From: Lineus longissimus
Taxonomy: Eukaryota; Nemertea; Pilidiophora; Heteronemertea; Lineidae
Direction: 5' to 3'
NCBI RefSeq assembly: GCF_910592395.1
Contig: NC_088321.1
Location: 1,798,001 to 1,862,000, forward strand
DNA: 64,000 nt
Of the stretch, positions 47,316 through 57,873 are shown in pieces (the first letter of the stretch is position 1; each line of letters opens with the position of its first letter). Under the pieces are notes generated by a model that had not been told where the DNA came from, made no database searches, and was given only the letters and a program-made list of their open reading frames with translations. The position numbers and the translations under genes are program-made.

Positions 47316-47497
47316 TACAGTGGAACCTCCCTAAGCGGACACCTCTCTATTAAGGACAACCTATCTATTAAGGACACTAATTTTGGCTCCAAATTGATAG
47401 TTTCTATTCAATTTGACCTCTCTAATCAGGACACCTCTCTATTAAGGACAGCACTTGCTAGTCCCGAGGGTGTCCCTAATAGAGAGGTTCTACTGTA
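47316..47497. mobile_element. R1 MITE copy between ALG13 and MTFMT
   Basis: Ends tacagtggaacctccc and gagaggttctactgta, one module, little decayed. Confidence 0.85.
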
Positions 47498-47688
47498 ATA
47501 TTCACCTGGTTGCCAGATGGAAATAATTTATTTTAGAAAATTTACCTAGGAGATTTTGCTGTTTTTTTGTGAGGAAGCTTTTTGGGAGCCCTGCATGCGA
47601 GATTGTTGCACAAACACAAGAATATTTCCTTTCGATACTCTCCTAACCCATATTTGAATTGAAATTGAATTGAAATATCGAGAGGTGG

Positions 47689-47800
47689 GTGTGACCCGCT
47701 CTACCAAAACTAGGCGCTTGTCGCATCTGAACTTGACAGGTTGATACGGACTTGTTGTTCATTTCCCTATTGTAGACCTTTTGTCGAATGTGACCAAATC
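47689..47800 (+). mobile_element. R6 MITE, truncated copy
   Basis: Starts gtgacccgctctaccaaaac and follows the family to 'ttttgtcgaatgtgacc'. The right half is missing. Confidence 0.6.
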
Positions 47801-48189
47801 AGTTTGTAATAGATTTCACAAAAGATCGTTAAAGTGTTGTAGATGCTAAAAAATTCTGTATATCGTATTCTCAATACCAAGATCATGATCATTCAAACGG
47901 TGTATGAATACGTGCAGTGAAGCTTGCTGGGCTAACCTATCATAAGGTTTATTGCACTTAATCATTTTTGAAGCCTGTCAAATTAAAAACAGCATTTGGC
48001 GGGGGAAGTGTCTTAATAATAGAGCGATTAAGTGTGCCACCAACCATGGCTTTTTGTCGTGGCAACATGCAACAATTGCTGTTTAAATAAGTTATTGTTT
48101 GATTTAAGTTGATGGCATTTAGCAGGGACCTCCGATGCCTGTTAGAGCTTCTTGCAATGACCATTGCTGTATCAGGACATTCCCCCCTC

Positions 48190-48300
48190 CGGTCAATTGC
48201 CCCTGACTAATCCCCCCTAGAAAATTGCCCCCCATAACATTGTCCCACGGTCAAATTACCCCCTAGGAAAATTGCCTCCTGCAAAATTGCAGTTGACCTA
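48190..48300 (-). repeat. Short 'AATTGCCCCC' repeat cluster
   Basis: Six variants of (c)aa(a)attgccccc in 100 bp, as in a decayed DNA-transposon end or a simple tandem repeat. Confidence 0.45.
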
Positions 48301-48689
48301 GTATATTATTCATACGGGGTGTGCGGGATCTCAAAACCACGACTGAATCGTCTTGTCAACGAGGAAACCTTGCCATGAGGCTCTCGATGTTCAGAAAAAT
48401 TTGCGCCGTCTCTCTTTTTGAGGCCTGGCACATTCTGCCAGGTTCGTTATCAAAATATTGAACCACGGCGTCTGAAGTTATCGGTTTGCCTATGAAAAAT
48501 ACGTGCCGAGTACCTGGAGTGGAAATGATGACACAAAAGGAACACGTTACTGACTGATCTCACCGACAATACAATATCTATCTACATGTATAGTGAGCCT
48601 ATGTGTAACACTCGCATCTGAATTGGCTTAAACACATCTACACAGCATTGCTTGCCCCTACTTCCATATCTGAGCTCCTCTCATTCTAC

Positions 48690-48895
48690 GACGCCGGGAG
48701 ATCCCTGACGTCTGAGGACCCCAGTCTCCGGAGGATCCCCAGGATCGTCTGGAGACTTACGGTGACAGGAGCTTCCTAGTGCAGGCAGCCAGACTTTCGA
48801 ACAAACTCCGTCCTGATACACAAAGGCTAAGAGTGTCACCATCTTCAGACGTGGGCTTAAAACCCATCTGTTCAGACGATATTTGAAGCAACGCA
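48690..48895 (+). mobile_element. 3' fragment of a LINE reverse-transcriptase ORF
   Basis: In two plus frames separated by an indel the sequence reads YGDRSFLVQAARLSNKLRP and later FRRGLKTHLFRR. These resemble the conserved C-terminal tail (FxxxLKTHLF) of CR1/L2/Jockey-type ORF2 proteins. Truncated and frameshifted, so dead. Confidence 0.6.
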
Positions 48896-49131
48896 TCAGA
48901 GCAAATTCATTTTGGATTTTGCGTGATATATATATTCATGTAAGTGTAAATTGCATTCATTCATTACTGATAAAATTCAGAGGAAATTTCAAATAAACGC
49001 AAAAATTCTTATTACACTCTGTGTCATTTTTTATTTCATGAATAACAATATTTACATTACAGCAACAAATTGACTAAGCGGGGTCCAGTTTTCTCCACAC
49101 CCTTCAATAAAGGGGCGACCCGCTCCCTTAC

Positions 49132-49214
49132 CCCCAGCAGGTCCAGTTCCGCCCATTCCATGAACGCAAAAGATGACGACACCATTTCCTCGAACAGAAC
49201 AGTCTTGTTTGATA
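49132..49214 (-). other. Isolated exon-like block
   Basis: 83 bp between a cattttcag acceptor and a GGG|GTAAGG donor on the minus strand, open as SNKTVLFEEMVSSSFAFMEW and eight more residues. I find no partner exon. It could be chance or an exon of a neighbouring minus-strand gene downstream of MTFMT. Confidence 0.2.
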
Positions 49215-49617
49215 CTGAAAATGTAACCTTCGTCCGAAAATCTTCGAAATATCCTCTTTCCAATTCAAAACTGTACAGTCTCCTTATCCTCCACTTTGGC
49301 ACCAATATACATGTACATTTATTGAAGAGATCCAGTTTTGGTACAAATCTTTATTTAGACTAGCTGACCGCAGTAAAAATAACTAAATTGGTCATGGTCT
49401 CTTATGCAGTTCATTCACTGGAGTCAGTAATGTTATGCAATGTTACCCAGATGCCCAGTTCACATTATCAACTACCTGAGGTGAACTTGAAACTGCTAAG
49501 ATTTATCCTTGAAGCTTATTCCTGCTGGGCTGTTCAAAACTCCCCATTTTTATAAGCATTTCATGACAGGTTTCCTTTATCTTCAGAACTTCCACTTTCG
49601 AATTCAAAACTCGTTTC

Positions 49618-52600
49618 CTATGCCTCGACTTTTGTACGCAAAATGTACTTATTAATGGCATTGTCTAAACTATGGAATAGGACTCCCCGATTGTACGGCT
49701 TGCTGAGGTAGCCATTGTAAAACGCTTCCGCAGACATCGTCTTCTTAATCACGACGTTATGGAATCCAACCCAGCCACTCTGGAAAAGAAAAGACGAAAT
49801 TATCATATTTGGTGAAGAGAAAATCTCAGGGAGACTGGCCTCTATTGACTACAACAGAATGTTTCAACAACAGAGTCGCAACAAAGTCTATAACGTCACA
49901 ACGTCATTGAGAAACCACCCCGGAGTCATGATGTCATTCAAACTGTGAACTTGGAACAAGACAGATGCAAGTCAACCCCAGCCACCCTGATGAAGCCTAG
50001 AGGGGCAGAAACGCGCGTCGGTCGAGCAACACAACAGCCCAACAATAGGGACCGATGGACATTGTTGTAAACTAGTGACGGTATCCAGTTTTACTTCTAC
50101 TAGATTGGCCTCTATAGCCCAGGGTCCGCTTATTCAAGAATTGAGGAATATATTTGGTGCTGAAACTAATTTGACCTAGTGTGTATATCACAGGGTTTCC
50201 GCCAGGATTAAATTTGAGGGGAGCAAAAAAAAAATTTTTTCTAAAATTTTTTTTTTCTTAAAAAGGGTATATGACCCCTCCTGAGACGTTTTTTGGCCCT
50301 AAAACTGCAACAATTGGCTCCCAAATGCTCTTATTTTACATATCAAATCATGAAAATTACTCATTTGACAGTAAAACTAACTTTAGTGCTCAAAATTAAG
50401 GGGGGATATCCCCCTTGAAATATTTTAGGGGGGGATGAATCCCCTCTGGCGGAAACCCTGCAGTGCCGTAAGTGAGTATATTTGTCACCCTAAGACAGTC
50501 AATTTAACCCCCCGGAACCTGGCTCTAGTTCACCTTTAAACATACACTCACCTTACACTTGATACATAGTATCTTCTCCTGCCTGTGGTAAAACGGCAGA
50601 CCCGCGGGGACGTAATTGTGAAAAATCATCACGTCTTCGTTGAAGTCCGTCCGATATGAACGCAACATGTTGTAGGCAGTGAATTTGGACGACAGCTCCT
50701 TGGAAATTTCTGGAACATTACGGGGAAAATTGTGATAAAAAGATGACTAAAATAGGATGTACAGTGGAACTTCTCTTAACGGACACCTCTCTATTAAGGA
50801 CACCCTCACTAATAAGGACACTACAGTAAAACCTCTCTGTTAAGGACACCCTCACTTATAAGGACACTACAGTAGAACCTCTCTATCAAGGATACCCTCG
50901 GGACAGAAAATTGCTCTCCTTATTAGAGAGGTGTCCTGATTAGAGAGGTCAAATTGAATGAAAACAACCAACTTGGGACCAAAACTAGAGTCTTTGATAG
51001 AGAGGTTGTCCTTAATAGAGGTGTCCTGATTAGAGAGGTCAAATTGAATGGAAACAACCAACTTGGGACCAAAACTAGTGTCCTTAATAGAGAGGTTGTC
51101 CTTAATAGAGAGGTGTCCGCTAAGGAAGGCTCCACTGTAGTTCTGGTCCCAAACCTGTCCTTTCCATTCATTGACGTCAATAAATCAGGACGCCTCTCTT
51201 TTAAGGACAGCATAGGTCAGTACCAAGGGTGTCCTTAATAGAGAGGTTCTACTGTACTACAGTAAGGTGGACACCACTGAAGGGTGGACAGGGCAGAAAT
51301 GATCATTTCTATTTAAAATTTCTGTAATTATAACTTCAGTCTTTTCAGTGACATTATCTCCTTTCCTACGGAAGGCCAGCGCGGCATGTTGGAATACCTG
51401 CCAGATTCTTAGCAAGATATTATAAAAAAAGCACCAACCTTTCATATCTTTTGGTTCTACCATGTCTAACAACTTCACAGGATGATCTAGATATTCACTT
51501 CTAAGACTAATCTGGAACAAGAGGGAAATGGGCGTCAGATAATAATACAAAGGCTTCCTCTGCAGTGCTAGCGTTCTCCAAAAGAAATTTCTTCGGCCGG
51601 TGCAGCAAACAAGTTTTACACATTTTAGACTTTGTTTCAGTCTTCTCAGTTTCGTCAACATTGGCAGCAAATTCAGAGATCAGTAACTCAATGATCTTGA
51701 CCTTTGCAATACGTAACGACCTTGAACTTCGTTACACCAGAAAGTAGGTCACGCTGACCTATGAAGAGGTCTTCTTACTGAATCTGCAAAGGCCCCATAC
51801 TGCTTGTCCATGTTGTCTGAAAGTAGGTCGCACCTAAGTAGGTCACACTGACAAAATAGTACAACATGCTGAATCTGCCAAGGCCCGGTATTGCCTGTTA
51901 ATGTTGTCTGGTGTCAGACACGCCAGTCTACACGACCTTGAAAGTAGGTCACGCTGACCTAATGTGATGGTCTACTTACTGAATCTGCCAAGGCCCTGGA
52001 TTGGCGGTCTATGTCCTCTGGTGTCTCAGTCACCCAGTCTATACGACCTTGAAAGTAGGTCACGCTGACCTAATAAGATGGTCTACTTACTGTATTGGCG
52101 GTCTATGTCCTCTGGTGTCTCAGTCACCCAGTCTACACGACCTTGAAAGTAGGTCACGCTGACCTAATAAGATGGTCTACTTACTGTATTGGCGGTCTAT
52201 GTCATCTGGTGTCTCAGTCACCCAGTCTACACGACCTTGAAAGTAGGTCACGCTGACCTAATAAGATGGTCTACTTACTGAATCTGCCAAGGCCCTGTAT
52301 TGGCGGTCTATGTCCTCTGGCGTCTCAGTCACCCAGTCCACCCGACCCATGGAGGGCTTGATTTTATGAGCTGGAAGAATTGAGACATAAAATTAGGTGC
52401 ATTCGAACTAAGTTATTTATTCTAAAATGCCATGAAACATTGTGTAATTTCTTATGTAAAATACAATGGAACCTCCCTTAGCGGACACCTCTCTATTAAG
52501 GACAACCTCTCTTTACAGAATATAACTACTTTTGATCCCTAAGTGGTTGTTTCCATTCAAATCAACCTCTCTAATCAGGACACCTCTCTATCAAGGACAG

Positions 52601-55600
52601 CACTTGTCAGACCCAAAGGTGACCATAATAGAGAGGTTCTACTGTTCATTGCGCCTCATTTTGGCGCCAGCAGTTTAGGCGACGCCCCCCTCAACTTCAC
52701 CCACCCCGTCAACACTCACCATAAGTAACTCCGGATAAATCCTGTTCGACCTCATTCTGTTCCAGTTTGGGCAAGTTGGATAATGCCTTTAGAAGCTGCA
52801 AAAAATACAATGAATTGAAAATGTGGCATGTTCAGCAAGACCTGAATGTGCGTCATCTTAGACTTAGAGGATGTTCTTCTTTCTCAGCGTTCGGTCAGCA
52901 CTTGGAGGTGATTTTCTCCACGGAGTATTCCTCCTCCAAGGCGGGATGAGTATTTATGCATGCCACTATGGTTAGATGCCAATTGGGTTTATTGGCCTGA
53001 TGACTCCATCTAAGGCCGGATTTAGAGAACATCTTGAACTACTGATGTTTCTCTCTTACCAGCTGTGCGCCCATCAGTCCGAGGGTCCGTGTAAGCTCTG
53101 GGGTCGTAATCCTCGGGTGCATTTCACAGATATCGCTCAGAAGGACAGCACCGATGTCAAAACTGAAAACAGAACGAAAACAAATGAAGACGATGATCTC
53201 TTCACAGTTTTGTCTGAAGATAAAATTGATTCCGGTATTTTACGAAATTTCTGAGATACATCTGTCACTTGACTGACCTCTAATTCAGTTAGTATCAGTT
53301 AACCCTTTGAGGACTAATCTCACACTGCTGCGAGGAGCCAATTTCCGTCGTTACGGCCTAATCTCGCATCTGTGCGAGCAGTAGAGTACACGTTAGAACT
53401 TCGTTCCGGCTGCAGCAAATGGCCTAGTCCGGGTTTTAGAAACACACGGAGGGGATTCCCCAGATTCTACCCTATACATGTTCTATTCAGCCCAACTTTG
53501 TCGGACCGGTGTGATTATTAAAATACCTTTAGTGCTTAAAAGGTTAATGGTAAAAATGAACATTGAGGCCTATTTTGATTCATTCATCTGTTAATTCAGA
53601 TATTAGAACTTGATAAACAATAACGCCCTCTAACTTTGACACAAATCGACAATAAAAATAAAGTCGATTTCTTGAAGCAATTGAAACAACTTTCTTACTG
53701 CTTTGCCCGTATCTCGGTTATGGACACTCCCGCTATTTCGTCACCGTTGAGTACTGTGTGGGCGATGGGCGAAGCCCCGCGCCATCTTGGAAGAAGACTC
53801 GGATGAACGTTGAGAATCCCGCTGCGAAAGACAGCAAAACATGATCAATAAGAATTGTCTTGTGAGCCCTCGTGATACACACAGGCAGTTTTTTAAAAAG
53901 AAGCAGGTCTTCCTCTCTGTGTTCAATTTGACATGAACCAGGTGTAGTCTTGCATGATTATGTCTGTATGTACGCGCCGGTCACCGATCCAAAGGTTGAC
54001 CGCGCTCAACGTTGCTTAACTTCCACTCTGGGTCCAACGCGCCAACCACTGGGCCATAAAGGAATTCCCTCATGGCCGGCGGGTTAAGCCGTGCCATATA
54101 CCTGGGGGTACTATACACTGCGCTCAACGTTGCTTAACTTCCACTCTGGGGCCAACGCGCCAACCACTGGGCCATAAAGGAATTCCCTCATGGCCGGCGG
54201 GTTAAGCCGTGCCATATACCTGGGGGTACTATACACTGCGCTCAACGTTGCTTAACTTCCACTCTGGGGCCAACGCGCCAACCACTGGGCCATAAAGGAA
54301 TTCCCTCATGACCTGCGGGTTAAGTCGTGCCATATACCTGGGGGTACTATACAATGTCATTATAGAAATAAACTCCAACAGAAAAAATTACCCCATGGTC
54401 AACGAAAAAAACAATGGCTTAAAACAAACACCAAAATTCTAAGCAAGAGTATGCTCTGCAATGCGATATATTTGTACAAAACCTCTTAATTTCTCCAATG
54501 CCTATCTAGCCTTGTATTGAAACTAGATCACACGGTGCTCTGACGACTGACTCCAGAAGCCCACTCCAGTTACCATTGATGCATTGTCCCACTATGCCTA
54601 ACCACCAGATCAAGCACCAGCGCATACGACATGCCCTCGAGACAGAACCCCCCCCCAAGTACCTGTCTGACTTTTTAGAGATCCGTCAGTCACGGCGAGT
54701 ACTTCGATCAGCAGATACCATCTCGCTAGTGCTCCCGCGCACAAAGACTAGATTTGGCGAGCGTACATTCCAGTGTGCCGCAGCAGCACTCTGGAATGAC
54801 CTCTCTAGTAATATTCGAAATGCGGACTCCATCACAACTTTTTAAGACACTCCTGAAGACCCACCTTTTTCAACAACATTACGAACATTAGAATTGTTTA
54901 TTGTTGTCAAAGACGATACTTCTTATAGAGACTCTGTTTTTGTTAAGCGCCTTTGAACGGCCCAATATAGGACTGATAAGGGCGCTATATAAATGTGATA
55001 CATAGATAGACAGATAGATAGAGATAGAGATGAATTGTATCGCACCCCCAGAAATGTTTCAATAAAAAGAAAGACAGAGAATTCTATCAGAACAGAACTT
55101 ACTACGGGAACATGTGAATGATCTCGTTCGGGATAAGATGACCGAACGACACCACCACACCGACGTCATATTTATTATGATTGACAGGTACAGGCCAGTC
55201 GTACGTCTCAAGTCCAGCTTTTGCTGCATAACTTCTCACTGGAGTCTGAAAGAAGGAGTGATGTCAATATTCATGCAGCAGTCAATCTAAACCCTCTACC
55301 CCCCTTGTCAGGCGATTGACACTGAGTCGACACTTGGCCTTTTTCTGGGGCCAGAATTCGACACTACATGTGATTCACCTAGGATTTGAAATGAAATCGC
55401 CCCGAGCTCACAACCTTTTCTACAAATGTTTCACTGATCAAATTCTATAACTGCAGTACAACCTCTCTATTAAGGACACCCTCGAGACTGAGAAGTACTG
55501 TCCTTAATAGAGAGGTGTCCTGTTTGAGAGGTCAAATTGAATGGCAACAAACAGTTATGGACCAAAACTGCCATCCATTATAGAGAGGTATCCTTATTAG

Positions 55601-57562
55601 AGAGGTGTCCACAAAGGGTGTCCACAAAGGGAGGTTCCACTGTAACCTCATGTGATGAAGAAGTCGACCGGTTTTTGTCCATCACCAAAGTAATGCTGAC
55701 GGAAAGTAATGCTGACGGAAAGTAATGCTGACGGAAAGTAATGCGGACGGAAAGTAATGCTGACGGAAAGTAATGCCGAAGGAAAGTAATGCCGACGGAA
55801 AGTAATGCCGACGGAAAGTAATGCCGACGGAAAGTAATGCCGACGGAAAGTAATGCTGACGGAAAGTAATGCTGACGGAAAGTAATGCTGACGGAAAGTA
55901 ATGCTGACGGAAAGTAATGCTGACGGAAAGTAATGCTGACGGAAAGTAATGCTGACGGAAAGTAATGATGACGGAAAGTAATGCTGACGGAAAGTAATGC
56001 TGACGGAAAGTAATGCTGATGGAAAGTAATGCTGACGGAAAGTAATGCTGACGAAAAGTAATGCTGACAGAAAGTAATGCTGACGGCAGTTATTTGGGTT
56101 ATATGGGTGATCGAGAAATTAGTCCTCTGTAACTTTCGAGAAACTTACTGGCTTAGAAATTGCTACCACCTCCAGGGAGTCTACAACCTTCTGCTTGCCT
56201 CCTTCCAACCTGAAAGAAAATGACAATTAAATCATCAGAAGAGACCAAGGCCTAGGTGTCTCTCTCCATAAAAAGAAAAGGGATGACTCTCTCCAAGTTA
56301 TCCAGTAGTTTCAAATGATCTCTCAATGGACAGTTTTGAACTTCTCACGGAGCACCACACCTGACCTTGTATAAGCAGGTGGAGAGGCACAAAATAGTCT
56401 TGAACTCATCATGACCTTGGTCAATTGAATCTTAAAACCACAAGATTGTCCCTCTCTCTGAAGTGCGTCCTTTTCTAAAAGACTCTGACTCCTTGATCCA
56501 CTCCAGTAAATTTTAAACACTCCTTGCCAGATAGGCCTTCACAACCTCGGGTCAGGAAAAAAAACTATCTCAATTAAAGGTTTTTAGGGTCAAAGACGCT
56601 TGTTAATGCAACTCGAGTCATAACCTGGAAACTGAACAAATGCACTCACTCAGAACACGTCAGATAGGCCTACTAAAGCCAAGATAAATTCACTTCAGAC
56701 AATCCTATAAGATGTGCATGACTGTTCAGCACCCTAAACTTATGTAGTATATTTCAATATTATTAGTGTCTTTGGTTAATTTGGCTAAATTGGCCACTCA
56801 GGTTAAGGTTTGTTGTTGCTGCACTACAACAGGGTTTGCGTTGGTAACCGTGTCCAGGCTGCTGGAGGCTGCATTGTTGCCTGTATATAAAGGGCAGCTC
56901 TCACAACAGTCGGGAACAGTTTCCAAGCCAGCCAGTCAGCTCCAGTGTACATTGAGATTTAGAAGTGAATATTCGAAGAGGTTTAGAGGAATTAGACATG
57001 GAGAAAGGTAAATACTGTTATACCATTATTTAATTAGGTGTTCGTGTGAATTGTTTACCTTTGTTGCACAATCAGCTGACCATAGAACGAGACGAAGGTC
57101 AAGGACGAGAGACACAACGGACAGCGAAGTCGGAAAATTACACTTAACATACTTTATGTCAATATAATCCAGTTTCGTAGAACTGATTTACCTATTTAAG
57201 TTAAGAGCGTGAAGTCCAGCGATGCCAAACCTATCACTACCGAAGAACAATATCCGCCAGGGTGGTGCCACACGGTGGTGTCCATCGTCCAGAGTTGTCG
57301 CTGGTCCACGACTATGGCAGTAATTCCTTGAAAGTATCACAGATGAAGCAGGAGTGACAACACTGTCACTTGAAAGTTTGTTGTTAAGTTTCGAAGAAGA
57401 CCTAATCTGGCCTCTGAACTGTTGACACACTGTATGCAATGTCCTTGTTCGACCCTGGGTGACCTCAAATTGTCCAAGCGGACCGAAGTACAGAACTGAA
57501 GATTTTCTGACTGGGTGAATTTTCTCACAAAACGCCCTCAAACTCATATTCATGTAGGCCAT
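49618..57562 (-). CDS. MTFMT: Mitochondrial methionyl-tRNA formyltransferase
   Basis: Ten exons with consistent phases: 57562-57192, 56209-56149, 55245-55103, 53821-53699, 53162-53060, 52795-52720, 52370-52279, 51511-51439, 50709-50552, 49779-49618. Together they give 453 residues. The catalytic domain begins at about residue 101 ([14 protein letters not shown]). The formyl-transfer signature [12 protein letters not shown] is at 196-207, with N196 and H198 as the catalytic pair, and D235 in HFDIGAVL is the likely third residue. The C-terminal domain ends [13 protein letters not shown] and AEAFYNGYL. The enzyme uses 10-formyl-tetrahydrofolate to formylate Met-tRNA for mitochondrial translation initiation. 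The first 100 residues are basic and hydroxylated, as expected of a mitochondrial targeting sequence. Several in-frame ATGs near 57550 make the exact start uncertain. Total length is a little above the ~390 I recall for human. Confidence 0.95.
50193..50461. mobile_element. MITE with CAGGGTTTCCGCCAG ends, MTFMT intron 9
   Basis: CAGGGTTTCCGCCAG at the left and CTGGCGGAAACCCTG at the right are perfect 15-bp inverted repeats around A/T-rich, G-run-containing sequence. The superfamily was not resolved, and no clear target duplication is visible. Confidence 0.85.
50760..51256. mobile_element. Composite R1 MITE block in MTFMT intron 8
   Basis: Two left ends in tandem (tacagtggaacttctc and acagtagaacctctc, with a third acagtaaaacctctc between), two internal modules, a mid-block ccactgta and a final gaggttctactgta. 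Two or three nested or adjacent insertions. Confidence 0.8.
51725..52278 (-). repeat. Tandem partial copies of MTFMT exon 7 with donors, in intron 7
   Basis: Five copies of an up to ~110-bp unit follow the real exon 7 donor (52278). Each holds the end of exon 7, a GTAAGT-type donor in four of five, and 'tagaccatcttattaggtc' plus 'agcgtgacctactttcaag'. The copy at 52047-51980 is 68 nt, open, and preserves the exon's reading GR(I)[19 protein letters not shown]. Two copies have lost the same 16 bases. The most distal copies are diverged. Confidence 0.9.
52462..52645. mobile_element. R1 MITE in MTFMT intron 6
   Basis: Left tacaatggaacctccc, right gagaggttctactgt. Abuts the 91-bp segment also found in ALG13 intron 3. 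Confidence 0.85.
52871..53008 (-). mobile_element. tRNA-SINE 3' fragment in MTFMT intron 5
   Basis: Reverse complement of the 3' third of the 63133-63527 SINE. It matches 'gccaattgg.a', 'ccgccttggaggagga' and the 'gagcgaatgctgaagaag' tail (here diverged). Confidence 0.75.
53970..54355 (-). mobile_element. SINE-like tandem triplet with tRNA-like A box and 5S-rRNA-like promoter
   Basis: Three 118-bp units (starts 54002, 54120, 54238). On the minus strand each has TGGCCCAGTGGTTGGC, an A-box-like sequence, then GAAGTTAAGCAACGTTGAGC, which matches the 5S rRNA A-box region. Only the last unit in transcription order continues with the 5S-like intermediate element and C box (TTTGGATCGGTGACCGG, 53973-53990). 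I read this as a Pol III retroposon whose promoter derives at least partly from 5S rRNA. Lies in MTFMT intron 3. Confidence 0.6.
54560..55035 (+). mobile_element. 3' end of a CR1/L2-like LINE in MTFMT intron 3
   Basis: The frame from 54576 reads ...[19 protein letters not shown] then [18 protein letters not shown]. After a one-base frameshift [12 protein letters not shown] follows, the usual end of LINE ORF2. The 3' UTR has GCGCTATATAAATG and ends in a (GATA)-type tail. 5'-truncated and antisense to MTFMT. Confidence 0.8.
55452..55643. mobile_element. R1 MITE in MTFMT intron 2
   Basis: Left gcagtacaacctctc (mutated), right gggaggttccactgta, with a duplicated 'ccacaaagggtgt' near the right end. 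Confidence 0.8.
55693..56083. repeat. 16-bp minisatellite (about 24 units), MTFMT intron 2
   Basis: gctgacggaaagtaat repeated with GCT/GCC/GCG/GAT variants. Variants are clustered rather than mixed, as expected of stepwise slippage. Ends 66 bp before exon 2. Confidence 0.95.
56882..57007 (+). promoter_or_regulatory. Candidate TATA promoter with a short coding first exon
   Basis: TATATAAA at about 56882-56889 is followed by ~110 bp, then ATG GAG AAA G and a GTAAAT donor at 57008. It lies inside MTFMT intron 1 on the opposite strand. No downstream exon was found. Splicing to the WDR first exon (59329) would be out of frame. Chance is not excluded. Confidence 0.35.
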
Positions 57563-57799
57563 TGTCCAAAAAACCTATGATTTTTGTCTACAACATATCA
57601 TTTTCTTTCTGTTTATGACTTAACCGGCGAGATTATGTCTAAGAATATTGAGAAAATCGGTGTTTTGGTGCACAAATTGTGTGTTTTGCAATTCGTGTCC
57701 ACCATTTTTCAATCTCGTCGACAAAGCCTTTTCTCGCCGGGTAACGAGGTCGTCTACGTTTTGATTAAGTAGTAACAAATTTCATCTGTCTCCAACCGA

Positions 57800-57805
57800 G
57801 TCTCT

Positions 57806-57866
<61 letters not shown>

Positions 57867-57873
57867 AGGGACG
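57800..57873 (+). tRNA. tRNA-Asn (anticodon GTT)
   Basis: 74 nt folding as a canonical cloverleaf. Acceptor GTCTCTG pairs with CAGGGAC, discriminator G. The D arm has TGGCGCAATCGG, the anticodon loop CTGTTAA (GTT), and the T arm GGTGGTTCAAGCCCACC. A T-run at 57881 can end Pol III transcription. No intron. Lies 238 bp from the MTFMT start codon, on the opposite strand. Confidence 0.97.

Noticed and set aside
51257-51670. 137-codon minus-strand frame
   Set aside because: Only 51439-51511 is coding (MTFMT exon 8). The rest is intron read through.
55693-56083. CRISPR-like regular repeats
   Set aside because: 16-bp units are contiguous with no unique spacers, and the sequence is nuclear eukaryotic DNA.
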